A stretch of DNA of 64,000 bases from Sophora flavescens (Eukaryota > Streptophyta > Magnoliopsida > Fabales > Fabaceae), in NCBI GenBank assembly GCA_030762895.1, contig CM061068.1:153284811-153348810 (forward strand), written 5' to 3'. Below, in pieces: positions 11,089 through 23,077 of this stretch (its first letter is position 1; every line of letters begins with the position of its first letter). Below the pieces are notes generated by a model. The model saw only the letters and a program-made list of their open reading frames with translations. It was not told where the DNA came from and did not search any database. The translations under genes and the position numbers were made by a program.

Positions 11089-12753
11089 TTAGATATAGGA
11101 TTGATCAATTATGCACAATTCTCTTCTAATGAAAAAGAAGCTTTCCTCGTTCAAGGGCTTAGTAAAAATATCAGCAAGTTGTTTAGTTGTATCAACATAT
11201 TCAATCTCAATTTCTCTACTTTGAATATGATCTCTAATGAAATGATGTCTGATTTCTATGTGTTTAGTTCTAGAGTGCATTATGGGATTCTTATTTAGGT
11301 TAATTGCACTTGTATTGTCACATCTAATAGGAACTTGATTTAGTTGCACACCATAATCAACTAATTGTTGTTTCATCCATAAAACCTGTGCACAACAGGT
11401 ACCAGCTGCTACATATTCAACCTCTGCAGTGGATAAAGCCACACTAGATTGTTTCTTACTGAACCATGATACTAATGAGTTTCCTAGTAAATGGCAAGTT
11501 CCACTAGTACTCTTTCTATCTAGTTTACAACCAGCAAAATCAGAGTCTGAATAGCTAATTAAAGTACATGTAGCTCCATTGGGATACCATAATCCCATGT
11601 CGTTTGTTCGTAGCAGATACTTAATTATCCTTTTAACTGTTGTTAAGTGTGATTCTTTTGGATTTGCTTGATACCTAGCACACATGCATACACTAAACAT
11701 GATATCTAGCCTACTAGCAGTAAGATAAAGTAGTGAGCCTATCATACTTCTGAATTTAGAAACATCAACAGGTTTACCTTGCTCATCCTTGTCTAGATAA
11801 TAGGAGGTACTCATTGGAGTAGCCATCTCCTTAACATATTTCATGCCAAACATCTTGATCAACTCATTGCAGTACTTGGTTTGGCTAACAAAGAATCCAT
11901 TTTTAGTTTGCTTTATTTGCAGTCCAAGGAAAAAGTTCAGCTCACCCATCATTGACATTTCAAACTCACTCTGCATAAGACTTGCAAACTCATTGCACAA
12001 ATGCTCATTAGTGGCACCAAAATTTATATCATCCACATATATTTGTACAAGAAAAAGTTGTGTGCCTTTTTCTTAGTGAACAAGTTGTGTCAACTTTACC
12101 TCTTTTAAATCCATTTTCAATGAGAAAATTACTTAACCTTTCATACCAAGCTCTAGGAGCTTGCTTTAAGCCATATAGTGCTTTAGACAGTTTATAAACA
12201 TGGTTAGGCAATTCATTATTCTCAAAACCAGCTGGTTGACCAACATACACTTCCTCTTGTATAAATCCATTTAAGAAAGCACTCTTAACATCCATTTGAT
12301 ACAATTTAAATCACATTATGCAATCATAAGGAAGTAGCATTCTTATAGCTTCTAATCTTGCTACTGGTGCATATGTTTCATCATAATCTATGCCTTATTC
12401 TTGGTTATACCCTTTGGCTACCAATCTATCCTTGTTTCTTACAATTATACCATTTTCATCTAGTTTATTCCTAAAAATCCATTTGTACCTATTACTTGAC
12501 AGTTCTTGGGTTTAGGCACTAGTTTCCAAACTTGGTTTCTTTCAAACTGGTTTAACTCATCTTGCATAGCCATCATCCAATGTTCATCAATTATAGCATC
12601 ATCTATGTTCTTAGGTTCTACTTGAGACACAAATGCCATATGATTACAAGCATTTCTAAGAGATTGTCTAGCAGTTACCCCCTTTGTAATTTCACCAATG
12701 ATGTTATCAATTGGATGATTTTTGACAGTCCTCCATTCATTTCGTAGGTCAGG
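11089..12753 (-). pseudogene. Copia reverse transcriptase and RNase H (element B)
   Basis: Reads downward from about 12753. The part at 12304-12029 carries QMDVKSAFLNGFIQEEVYV and ALYGLKQAPRAWYERL of the Copia reverse transcriptase. After a frameshift, 12036-11089 carries the catalytic YVDD in full, FFLGLQIKQ, YLTASRLDIMFSV, RNase H motifs SDSDFAG, RKSTSGT, STAEVEYVAA, RCDNTSAINLNKNP and the ending ADIFTKPLNEESF. Reverse transcriptase copies element RNA to DNA in the virus-like particle. Stops and at least one frameshift make it a pseudogene, but the 315-codon RNase H half is intact. Confidence 0.9.
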
Positions 12754-14208
12754 CTATTGTTCTGTTTGCTCCTGCTGCAGCAATTCATTCTTTAAGATTT
12801 CATCTTCTTCATTGTCTCGTTTCTCTTCTAGGAGATTTCTCTCAATTGAATCTGCAAGATCATCAATAATAGAATCCTTTCCCGACCTTTTGGGGTTAGA
12901 CTCATCAAATGTCACATGCACAGATTCCTCAATAGTTTGTGTTCTCTTATTATATATTCTAAATGCTTTACTAGATAGAGAGTAACCTAGGAAAATTCCT
13001 TCATCAGCCTTTGCATCAAATTTTCCAAGATTATTCTTTCCATTGTTAAGAACAAAGCATTTGCAACCAAAAACATGAAAATGTGCTATATTTGGTTTTC
13101 TTCCTTTGTAAAGCTCATAAGGGGTTTTCTTTAAGATTGATCTTATCAAGACTCTATTTAGCACATAGCAAGCTGTATTGACAACATCTGCCCAAAAATG
13201 TTTTGGCAAGCTAGAGTCGTTCAACATAATTCTTGCTATCTCCTTTAATGATCTATTCTTCCTTTCCACTACTCCATTTTGTTGTGGAGTTCTAGGAGCA
13301 GAAAGATTATGTTGAATGCCCTGCTCATTACAAAAGTTTTAAAACACTTCATTTTGAAATTCTCCCCCATGATCACTTCTTATAGAAACAATTTTCATGT
13401 CCTTTTCATTTTGCACAATTTTTGCCATGTTCTTAAATGCAGCAAATGAATCACTCTTATGAGATAGAAAATATGTCCATGTATATCTAGAGTAATCATC
13501 TACTATTACCAATGCATACAAGTTACCACCAAAGCTTTTGGTTCTAGATGGACCAAATAAATCCATGTGTAAAAGTTGCAAGGGTCTAGTTGTTGAAACA
13601 ATGTTCTTTGGTTTAAAAGAGACCTTAACTTGCTTTCCTTTTTGACATGCATCACATAGTCCATCTTTCACAAATTTCAGTTTAGGCAAACCAACTACAA
13701 GATCTTTACAAATCAGTTTATTCAAGTGGTTCATGTGAATGTGTGCAATTCTTCTATGCCAAAGCCAATTCTCTTCTTCTTTTGAAATAAGACAGCATGC
13801 AGTATTTGAAGAGATATTATCTAAATCAACCATATAGATGTTATCTGTCCTATGTCCAATTAATTTCAAATCTTCATCATGCTGATTTTCTATTAAGCAG
13901 CTATTGGAATTGAATTTTACCTTGAAACATAGTTGACTGATACTTAATAGGTTGTGTTTCAGTCCCTCAACATATAGTACATCCTCAATGATTGTTGTTG
14001 AGTCACTTCCAATGTTTCCAATGCCAAGTATTCTCCCTTTATTGTTGTCTCCATAGGTAACACTACCACTTGACTTATGGGTAAAGGAAATGAACTTGGT
14101 TTTGTCTCTAGTCATGTGCTTGGAACAGTCATTATCAAGATACCATTTCACATTCTTGGCTTTCCAACACACCTCACTCTCTGAATCACTGTTATTACTG
14201 GTCATCAA
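12754..14208 (-). pseudogene. Copia protease and integrase (element B)
   Basis: Frame from 14208 to 12754 with one in-frame stop at about 13339. Order: protease, GAG-pre-integrase with WLWHRRIAHIHMNHLNKL and CDACQKGKQ (zinc-binding H and C residues), integrase core with HMDLFGP, VDDYSRYTW and SDHGGEF, then ERKNRSLKEIAR, FGCKCFVLNN, and GIFLGYS. The protease site, normally DSG-C-S-x-H-M-T-G, reads DNDCSKHMTR: the serine and glycine are changed, so proteolysis should be lost. Integrase inserts the DNA copy into chromosomes. Confidence 0.9.
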
Positions 14209-14235
14209 GCATAAGTTTGCCTCCTCAAATTCAGA

Positions 14236-15291
14236 TTATGCAGTGGAATCTACATCATTATCATCCCAAGCAATGTAGACCTTTCTTGGCTTTCTCCACT
14301 TCTTGTCCTTTGGGTCAAACTTTTCTGTTCTGTCATTCTTTTGCAGTTTTGGACAGTCAAGCTTCATGTGGCCAATCTTTCCACATTCATAGCATGTGAT
14401 GTTGTTGGAAGAGTTGTCAGCTTTGCTAAAATTTCTCCTTTGAAAAGTGGATGACTTTCTTTTGAAGTTGCCTTTCTTCTTAAGGAACTTCTTGAATTTT
14501 CTAACTAGCATTCCCATCTCTTCTTTAGATTCTGTCTCTTGTGCTGAATCATCATCATCATTGTCTTATACTTCTCTGACTTGTGATTTCAGAGTCAATC
14601 CCTTTTTCTTTTTGTCAGTTTCTTCATTCTCATTCAGTCTATTCAACTCCAATTCATGCTCTTACAGTTTTCCAAACAATGTGGCAATGGTCATTGATTA
14701 GAGGTCGCTAGATTATGAGATTGTAGTGACTTTAGGCTGCCATTCCCTGCTCAAGCATCTCATTACTTTGTTAATTTGATCCTCATTTGATATAACTTTT
14801 CCAAGACTAGCAAGTTGGTTGACAATGTGAGTGAATCTCTTTTGCATTTCAGTCATAGGTTCTCCTTGCTTCATTATGAACAGCTCATACTCATGTGTGA
14901 GGGTGTTCATTCTTGCTCTTTTGACATCTGTGGTTCCTTCATGTGTTACTTGCAATGTATCCCACATCTCCTATGCTGATTTGTAATTTGAAACCCTGAA
15001 AAACTCATCACGGCTTAAAGCAGATGTTATAATATTCTTAGCATGTGCATTATATTGAACTCTTTTCTTATCATCCTCATTCCATTCAGTTTTAGGCTTA
15101 ATTCTTGGAGCACCATTAGCATCTATAGTAGAGGGGACAAATGGTCCATTTTCTACTGCATCCCATATGTCAACACTTGCTGCCTCAAGAAAGATTACCA
15201 TTCTTTCCTTCCAATAGATATACTCCGATCCATTGAAGGCTTGAGGGCGTGCAAGGGAAGCCCCTTAATTCAAACAGTCATTGGAAGCCAT
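14236..15291 (-). pseudogene. Copia gag (element B)
   Basis: ATG at 15291 (MASNDCLN) is the first in frame after the primer site. In the same frame lie stops at 15265-15267, about 14971, 14713 and others; the pieces at 15201-14971, 14967-14713 and 14517-14236 line up without frameshift. Contains FNGSEYIYWKERM, WDTLQVTHEGT, KRFTHIVNQLASLGK typical of the Copia gag (UBN2-like) domain, and an intact zinc knuckle CYECGKIGHMKLDCPKL (about 14397-14345). Gag forms the particle and binds the RNA. Decay is by point stops only. Confidence 0.88.
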
Positions 15292-15325
15292 ACTCTTATA
15301 GATGCTAAGCCAAACTTAAGAGTTT

Positions 15326-15340
15326 AGCTATGATGCCAAT
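15326..15340 (-). other. Primer binding site of B, degenerate
   Basis: Just inside the 5' LTR the minus strand reads TTGGCATCATAGCTA, two changes from TTGGTATCAGAGCTA, the site complementary to the 3' end of initiator methionine tRNA and present intact in C. Confidence 0.75.
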
Positions 15341-16886
15341 TGTTGTTTTGGCTTCAAAGACTCAAGAGGGGGAGGGGGGTGAATTGAGCTTTCAAAAATT
15401 TTCAAAAACTTTGCTTTTCAAATCAGAGTTACCTCAGGATCTTTTACAAAAAGAGTGAAGGGATTTTTATGAAATCTTGAATAGAAGGTGGTGAAGAAAG
15501 AAAGATTAATTCAGAAAGATAAATCAGTTCAAGGTCATACGGGTATTAGATACAGGCCTTAATCAGTCAAGAACTGAGGTTACAATATATCAGTTTCAGT
15601 GATCAAGAACAGTCTTAATCAACTCAGTTTTGAACAATTAATAACTCAAGATTGATTGCAGTAATACTATGGTTTTAATTCATATTAAACAGATCAAGAA
15701 CTGATATCAATTGAAAACTTAGAACATCAAGATCACAGTTATATGTGCAAGACAGAAATTAAAGAGTTTGAGTTTAGAGATACCACACAACCAGATTTAT
15801 CTTGGTTCAGTCACCACCACCGTGACCTACATCCAGTCCCAACTCCACCTGTGGGTTTTCACACACTAACACAACAAGCTTTAGCCAGGTAGCTTGAAAA
15901 ACCTTTACACCACAGAGCACTCCTTCACCTCGAGATACCACACTCTTGTGAAGACCCTCAATCAATGTTCTTCCTTAGGGATACCTCACCCTAATCACAC
16001 AGAGAGTCTCCCTCTCTCTTTACAATCAAATAGAACGAAAAGATTGATTCCTAAACTCTCAATAGTCAGATATACAAATTGAAGTTCTTATGAGAATTGA
16101 AACACTCTTTTTCACAATGAAGCTCAAGCAAGAAGATGAATGATTTTCACAATTGATCTCTCTAATTGATTTTGTAAACTTCTGGTATTCTAAAAGTGTT
16201 CCTTTGATCCCTCTATATATAGGAAACAAGTTATAGTCATTGGGATCAATTAAAACAGATTTGGATCTGAAACAGAATCTGTTTTCTTGATTCTAATTCT
16301 TGAACAGGGGTTGAGTATATGGCTGTATTAACCAATTTCATACTGATAGTTCTGATAAAAATCTTGAACTTGGTTAATCCATCAGTACACCCATTCAATA
16401 CATCTATGTGTTGAATCAAGAACCTTAAATTCATTTGTCAGTTACAGTAGCAGACATACATCCATTGATTACATGGTTGTACCTGACAAATAATTTTCTT
16501 ATTTCCAAAAATCATTTTCATTAAAGAGACTTATTCCTTTTAATGTAGGTTATGAAAATTGATTTTCTTCATGCATCTTTTTAGTTGAGCTATTTTGTGA
16601 CTAATAAGAGATTTCTTTCTCTTACAAATCATCTAAGACTTAAATCTAAAATTCTCCTTTAAGCTTGGTCTTGATGATCCTTTGATCTTTGACTTTACTC
16701 TTTTGATTTCTACATGCAGCTCCTTGATTCCTTCAAGTTCTTCCTTGAATATTTTCCTTGAATTTGCTTAATGAACTTGTTGATCACTGCTTGATACCTG
16801 TCTTTGCAATTAGATACTAAAACACTTGCACACACGTTAAATTGTATTTGTCATATATCAAAATCTCTAAGTCACTGAGTCTTACA
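15341..16886 (-). repeat. 5' LTR of element B
   Basis: 1546 bp, TGTTG...TACA, near-identical to 6933-8486 apart from small indels. Ends at the AGCAT duplication 16887-16891, after which the LTR of C resumes. Confidence 0.93.
16214..16221 (-). promoter_or_regulatory. Putative TATA box of element B
   Basis: TATATATA in the 5' LTR; on the minus strand it lies about 665 bp from the LTR start. Conserved at the matching place of the 3' LTR (near 7810). Confidence 0.45.
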
Positions 16887-16891
16887 AGCAT

Positions 16892-17592
16892 GGCCACGAT
16901 CAAGCTATCAGTCACAACGGATATTGTGCATTCAATGATATCTCTAAACGGGAAATTCAAAATGACTGTTGAAGCTTTTCTAGAGTAGAAAAAGGTCACT
17001 ATAAATAGAGGACCACAAGCAATGAAGAAATTTTTTTGCCAATCCAATATTTGCGAGAACAAGCTCTCATTTCTTTCATTCTTTCAAAAGAAAAAGTATG
17101 TATTCTTCGTTTTGAATATTGTGAAAATATTCAACAGATCTTAAAATTTCATATCCTCACATATAGTGAGTTAAGAAGATCTTAAGTTAAAATCTCTTTG
17201 TTAGAGTTAGTGCCTAAAGAGGCTTGGTAAGAAAGGAATACTTGTAGCCTTGAGAGGTGTTGAATACTTGGTTGTAATCTATTTGGAGAAATAGTGGATA
17301 AAACCTTCAAGTCGAAGGGACTGGACGTAGCTCTTGGTTGGAAGAGAGTGAACCAGGATAAAATCATCTCCGTGAATATTCTATCCTTAAACTCTTACAG
17401 CTTTATTTGTTTATACTGACTGTGGGGTTTTGATATTGCTTTTGTTAAGTCTCAAAAGTTCTTTTTCAGTGTGTGCATCTTCTTTATATATCCTCATGTG
17501 AGAAAAATGGTTTTAAAATGTTGTTTTAGAAAAATTATTAACAAACACAATTCAACCCCTCCCCCTTCTTGTGTTTGCCTGTGTCAACTTCA
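16892..17592 (+). repeat. 5' LTR of element C, second part
   Basis: Resumes at TGGCCACGATCAAGC where 6932 left off and ends TGTCAACTTCA, directly before the primer site. Matches 38506-39201. Contains TATAAATA at 17000-17007 and, near its end, the C-rich motif AACACAATTCAACCCCTCCC shared in form with LTR A. Confidence 0.92.
17000..17007 (+). promoter_or_regulatory. Putative TATA box of element C
   Basis: TATAAATA in the 5' LTR, matched by TATAAATA at 38612-38619 in the 3' LTR. Confidence 0.5.
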
Positions 17593-17594
17593 GT

Positions 17595-17606
17595 TGGTAT
17601 CAGAGC
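17595..17606 (+). other. Primer binding site of C
   Basis: TGGTATCAGAGC, exact complement of the 3' end of plant initiator methionine tRNA, two bases after the LTR. It primes minus-strand synthesis. Confidence 0.9.
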
Positions 17607-17663
17607 TCAGCCTAGAAAGGGTTAAGCATCTAACAAGTGCTTAGGGAGTACGATCCAACAACC

Positions 17664-19010
17664 ATGGATACAGAAGGAAAAGCTATCAACAAACTTCCTC
17701 TCTTCGATGGAACTGACTATGACTAGTGGAAGAAGAGGATGATGGCGTTTTTGGATGCACAAAGTCTAGATATATGGGAGCTCATAGAAACTGGTTATAC
17801 TTAGCCCAAAAATGAATATGGAGCTGCTGTTGCTAGAGCAGATTGGACTGCAGATCAAAAGGCCAAACATCAACTTAACCTCAAAGCTAAACATTATTTG
17901 ATGTGTGCCATCGCCAGATCTGAACATGACATGGTTCACAGCTGTAACACTGCCAAAGAAATCTGGGATACTCTTGCCCTAGCTTATGAAGGTTCCTCAC
18001 AAGTGAAAGAATCAAAGATAAGTATGTTGGTTCACCAGTATGAGCTATTCTAGATGGGTGAACATGAAACAATAGATCAAATGTTTGATAGATTCCAAAC
18101 TATCACCAACAATCTCAGATCTCTCGGTAAAGTCTACGAAAATAGAGGCCATGTCAGGAAAACTCTGAGAAGCTTATCCAAGCAATGGAGACCCAAAGTT
18201 ACTGCTATTCAGAAAGCTAAAAATCTTAATACTCTTTCTCTAGAAGAGCTCCTTGGATCACTCAAAGTTCATGAACTTGAACTAAATGAAGAAGAAAGTT
18301 ACAGAAAAGGAAAATCTATTGCCCTAAAGGCAAAGAAAGCAAGTTCATCAAAAGTCCTCAAAGCTGCTGAATCATCAGATGATACTGGACCTTCAGACAG
18401 TGATGAAGGGTCAGATGAGGATGAACTATCTTTCATCTCCAGAAATATTCAACATATGTGGAGAAAGAAAGGTGGTTTCGGAAGGAAGCAGATTAACAGA
18501 AAGTTTTCCAAGGAGAAGTCAGACTCCAAGGAAAAAGGTCCACCCTTGTGTTTTAAACTCAAGAAGCCTGACCATTTCAAAGCTGATTATCCTAAGCTGA
18601 AGGATAAAAAGAAATTCTTCAAAAAGAAGAAAGGTTTAATGGCTACGTGGGAGGATATGGATCTATCTTCATCAGATGAAGAAGATAATGCTGAGGAAGA
18701 GGCAAATATCTATCTCATGGCAGACACTGCATCATAAAGTGAATACACTGATGCTGAGGCAATGGACTCTGACCCGTCCACTCTTCAAAATGCTTTTGAT
18801 GAATTGTTGCATGAGTCGTCCATACTGTCTCTAGAGTATATGAGTCTAAAAAAGAAATTTTCTAAATTGTCTAGAGAATATGATAGGGTTTTCATTGAGA
18901 AACAAAACCTTAAAGATGAAAATGACATACTAAAATCAGTGAATGTCAGTCTAGCTGACAAAATGGAGTGTGAGCCTGATGTTTCTTGTGAAGTTGTAAT
19001 TAAGATGTAA
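17664..19010 (+). pseudogene. Copia gag (element C)
   Basis: ATG at 17664 (MDTEGKAINKLPLFDGTDYD). The same frame runs to 19010 and is broken by TAG at 17724, 17802 and 18051 and a TAA near 18736. Carries the gag domain segments WKKRMMAFLDAQSLDIWELI, AKEIWDTLALAYEG, MFDRFQTITNNLRSLGK and SKQWRPKVTAIQKAKNL, then a charged linker. The zinc knuckle at about 18546-18596 reads CFKLKKPDHFKADYPKL: two of the three cysteines are lost, so RNA binding through it is abolished. A coiled-coil-like stretch (18762-19010) follows. Confidence 0.88.
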
Positions 19011-19882
19011 CATATCTGACAGACTCTCTGTCAAATCTTGTAGGTGGCTCAGATAAACTTAGTCTCATTTTAAGGTACTCTAGGTCACCACATGATAAAT
19101 CTGGCATTGGTTATGACAAAGAGAAGCAAGAAGCATCTCACCAAAAGTTAACACCACATACACGGCATAGAGCTTCAAAAGCTCAAGCTAAATATGCTAA
19201 AACCAAGTCTGGCCCGTCCTACACCATTTGAAAAGTGTGTGGAAAGAATGGGCATACTACATCTAGATGCATACATAATAAGCATAGAAATCATTCTCGT
19301 CCAGTGACTACTAACAAGAAAGGACCCAAGTCAGTTTGTGTACCTAAAGATAAGATAATACCTATTGTAGATTTGGTTAACAATAGGAAAGAAACAAACA
19401 TCTTGGTACTTGGACAGTGGGTGCTCACGACACATGATAGGAGAAAGGTGTATGTTCCAAGACTTTAGAGACAAAGATGGTGGCTGGGTCACATTTGGAG
19501 GAAACTAGAAAGGAAAGATCACTGGTATAGGTAAAATTGGCAAACATCATTTTCCCTCCATTGACAATTTCTCTTGGTTAATGGTCTTAAACATAATCTG
19601 CTAAGTATAAGTCAATTATGTGATAGTGGATATGCTGTTTCTTTTGATAAGAACATGTGTAATGTCAAGAAAAATGATGGATCATTTCTATTCACTGCTA
19701 AGAGGCAAAACAATCTGTATAAGATTGACTTGGAGGACCTCTCAAATCAGAGTGTCTCATGTCTAGTTTGCATTGAAGATGAGCGATGGATTTGGCACAA
19801 AAGGCTAGGTCATGCAAGCTTGAAGTTAATTTCAAAACTAAATAAGCATAACCTCGTGAGAGGGCTACCAAACCTCAAGTAA
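19011..19882 (+). pseudogene. Copia gag end, protease and GAG-pre-integrase (element C)
   Basis: In several frames: a CGKNGHTTSRC motif (19238-19270) in a stretch like the second cysteine-rich segment of Sirevirus pol; then a protease active site DSGCSRHM beginning at 19413, with the aspartate, serine and glycine intact but in a frame different from the surrounding piece; then GLKHNLLSISQLCDSGY and WIWHKRLGHASLKLISKLNK (19574-19882), the zinc-binding N-terminus of integrase. Frameshifts between pieces make it non-functional. Confidence 0.82.
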
Positions 19883-20918
19883 AATCTGATGCTCTCTATG
19901 ATGCATGTCAAAAGGGAAAACAAGTCAAGGGTTCTTTTGAATCTAAAACTGTTGTTAGTATCAATAGACCACTAGAGTTGTTACACCTTGATCTTTTTGG
20001 ACAACAAGGACTGCTTCTGTTAGTGGTAAGAAATATGGTCTTATTATTGTAGATGACTGCACAAGATGGACATGGGTTATGTTCTTAACTCATAAGGATG
20101 AGTCCTTCAAGGTCTTTTCTATATTCTGTAAACGTGTACAAAATGAAAAAGGCATGCGTATCACTTCTATCAGAAGTGACCATGGGGGAGAGTTTGAGAA
20201 TGAGCTATTTCATAAGTTATGTGAAGAAAGTGGTATTCTTCACAACTTCTCAATACCAAGAACACCACAGCAAAATGGTGTGGTAGAGAGAAAGAACAAC
20301 TCTCTTCAAGAGATGGCTAGAACTATGCTCAATGACAACTCTGTCCCTAGACACTTCTGGGCTGAAGTTGTTAATATTGCCTGTTAAATTCAGAACAAAG
20401 TATACATTAGACCAATCTTGAACAAGACTCCTTATGAATTGTGGAAACGACGAAAACCCAACATTTCATATTTTCATCCTTTTGGTTGTAAATGTTATAT
20501 ATTGAATAATAAAGATCTACTGGGAAAGTTTGATTGAAAAGTAGATAATGGGATATTGTTAGGATATTCTGAAACTTCAAAAGGCTTTAAAGTTTATAAT
20601 TCTAGAACTCTAGTAGTAGAAGAATCTATTCATGTCAAGTTTGATGACAAGCAGCCTGATAAGAAATTATCAGAGCTAGATGAAGCTTTTGCAGATCTCG
20701 ATCTAAATATCGCAGGAGATACAACAGAAGTAAAAGCTGATGATCAAGTGGACGACCCTCCACAACAACCAGAAACCTCCACTTCTCAACAAGATGCTGC
20801 TCATAGATCTTGGTACTTCAGAAATTATCATCCCCAAGATCAAATCATTGGAAACCCCAAAGATAGGCTAAGAACCAGATCAACTTTCAGAAAGCAGGAT
20901 GATTCTGAACTTGTCTGA
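19883..20918 (+). pseudogene. Copia integrase (element C)
   Basis: The first part is out of frame (LLHLDLFGQQ near 19978). A continuous piece at 20079-20387 carries SIRSDHGGEFENELF, FSIPRTPQQNGVVERKN and ARTMLNDNSVPRHFWAEVV. After stops at 20385 and near 20535 it continues at 20556-20918 with LGYSETSKGFKVYNSRTLVV and an acidic linker. These are the catalytic core (last aspartate and glutamate) and C-terminal part. Broken by several stops and a frameshift. Confidence 0.88.
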
Positions 20919-21193
20919 GTTGGAACCAAAGACAGTAGACGAGGCTCTGCTGGACGATGGCTGGATTCTGGCAATGCAAGAAGAACTGAATCAGTTTGAA
21001 AGAAGTAATGTTTGGACTATGGTACCCTTGACTAAACATAAATCAGTTATTGGTACAAAATGGGTTTACAGAAACAAGCTTGATGAAAATGGTAAAGTGA
21101 GAAGAAATAAAGCAAGACTCGTTGCACAAGGATACTCCCAAGAAGAAGGTATAGATTACACTGAAACTTTTGTACCCGTTGCTAGATTAGAAG
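20899..21193 (+). pseudogene. Copia reverse transcriptase, N-terminal part (element C)
   Basis: Carries EALLDDGWILAMQEELNQFE, WTMVPLTKHKSVIGTKWVYR and KARLVAQGYSQEEGIDYTET followed by FVPVARLE, the start of the RVT_2 domain. Cut after the arginine-leucine-glutamate by element D; the 5-bp duplication AGAAG is 21189-21193. The reading continues at 32291. Confidence 0.92.
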
Positions 21194-21887
21194 TGAGACA
21201 CCCCGTTGTGCCCCGGTGTTTTATTAGATTAATTACCTTCTTAAATCAATTCTTAATCGCGTGTTTATCGTGAAAATACAAAAAAATTAAAAACTTATTT
21301 AATTATCATATAACTTCTACAAAATTAAAACACAATAACTTTAACATATGTAAATACACACTTAGTTGTTCATTACAATACCAAAACACCGATGAGGGTA
21401 TCCTCTCAGTAGGATCCCTCACAGGCATAAACTTAATAACAGACATACTTAGCGGAAATATAAAAAATGCTCCTTAGACACACTGGCCATAATGTCTATA
21501 CTCTAATCGCCATGGATCACAGCTCGACCCCCAGCGTCGAGTTCGTAAGGAGTTCCATCCAACTCCTCAGCAATCTCCGTTTCATACAGAGTTCTGTCCA
21601 GCTCCTCAGCAACATAACCCTCCATCGGGTCTTCTAACGTAAACCAAAGTAACCCACAAAAATATAGAAACATAGGGAATAAGAAATAGTTCTATCATCA
21701 AAAAGCGGAAAAGAGTCATAGTAAATCATACAGTAATTGTCACAGACAAACAACGCACATAACTAACAGATCACCCTCAAGTTAATATATCATCCTCTAC
21801 CCCCAATCTCATGCTACTCAAAGATACCATAGTTGCACACCTATTTCCTAAGGTAGAAGTGGTCTCGCGTGAACTCTTGATTTTACA

Positions 21888-22166
21888 TGTATTATATTAC
21901 CAATACACGGTGTATTATATTACTAATACACAGAAGTGTTTTACATCTATTATATTACCAATACATGGTGTATTATATTATCAATACACAAAAATCTTTT
22001 ACGTGTACACAAAAGTGTTTTACGTGTATTATATTACCAATACACGGTGTATTATATTACCAATACACAGATGTCCTTGCGTATTATATTACCAATACAC
22101 TTTTGTCTTTGTGTATTATATTACCAATACACTTTTGTCCTTGTGCATTATATTAACAATACACGG
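21888..22166. repeat. Hairpin minisatellite in 3' LTR of D
   Basis: About ten units of GTATTATATTACCAATACAC, joined by CGGT or spacers such as AGATGTCCTTGC and TTTTGTCTTTGT. In each unit GTGTATT and AATACAC are complementary arms around an 8-base loop (ATATTACC). Overlapping frames across the array are translations of the repeat and not genes. Confidence 0.92.
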
Positions 22167-23077
22167 TTATGGACAACAACACCTATACTTGAATCTCACC
22201 AACCCATTTTAACAACATCCTAGTGCCTTAACCTTCCATTAGAACTTGACACATATTCTATGTCATAACACCTCTTTAACATACATCATCTAGGTTAGAC
22301 ACTTCTAAATCATCATTATCCTCACACCCAAAACAATCATCTCTTAGACAACATATATATATCTTTGCTTAAAAACCACTAAGCATAATAATACAAACCA
22401 GGCAGATCATGCATAACACAATATCAATCAAAATATTCCCATATCACAAACATAGCACAAAATCAATTCAATAAAGGTAATAAAATCATATCAACCATCA
22501 ACAATATATATCAACCTAATATCGATAAACCTACAATCCCTGAATCGCCATTGGTTTTTCAGAAAAGGTTTCCAATGTGATTTTGGTCTTGTCGATTACT
22601 CTACTACTAGTAGGGTTTAGGTCGCCCTACACAATTATTATATAATCTACTACTTATCCATTCCGACGATAGGTTGGTTCTTTCCCCCACCTGGGTTATC
22701 ACTGGACTCCCGAACTCGAAGCTCCTCGTTGTCACACCACTAAGTACTAACTCCACCTTCTGTGAAGGTAAGGAGATTAGATGCTCGAAGAGGTATATCA
22801 CGAACGTCCTCGTTTTCTTCGCGATGGAAGTCTAAGGTTATGAACACAAAATCCCAAGTAAAAATCAAACAAGAACACTAAACCACAAGGTATAGGTTCG
22901 GCCAAGACAAGTTCTTAGGGTTAGAGATCTCAAAAAATTATACAACTCATGGATTTATGATCCTTAAGTGTTAGGAGTTCATAAACAATGATCACTTAAC
23001 AAAGTTGAATTAAAATCCCACTAAGTTATAAACTTAGGGTATTCGGTCAAGGCTAGTAAAATAGGCTAGCATTCACT

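Larger units (their letters stand above)
6933..16886 (-). mobile_element. Complete Sirevirus-type Copia element B (minus strand)
   Basis: Bounded by LTRs 6933-8486 (3') and 15341-16886 (5'), both TGTTGTTTTGG...TCTTACA on the plus strand, with a perfect 5-bp target duplication AGCAT (6928-6932 and 16887-16891). The order on the minus strand is LTR, primer site, gag, protease, integrase, reverse transcriptase, RNase H, second ORF, polypurine tracts, LTR. Length about 9.95 kb. The LTRs look very similar to each other, so B is a fairly recent insertion, yet every gene has stop codons. Confidence 0.93.

Noticed and set aside
17595..17606. TGGTATCAGAGC and similar sites as tRNA gene fragments
   Set aside because: They are primer binding sites just inside LTRs; no cloverleaf or A/B boxes around them.
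21888..22166. CRISPR-like array of regular repeats and spacers
   Set aside because: Plant nuclear retrotransposon LTR; spacers are short, similar to each other and irregular, and the other LTR has the same array.
21885..22223. Overlapping plus-strand frames of 89-133 codons rich in YYITNT
   Set aside because: Pure translation of the hairpin minisatellite.
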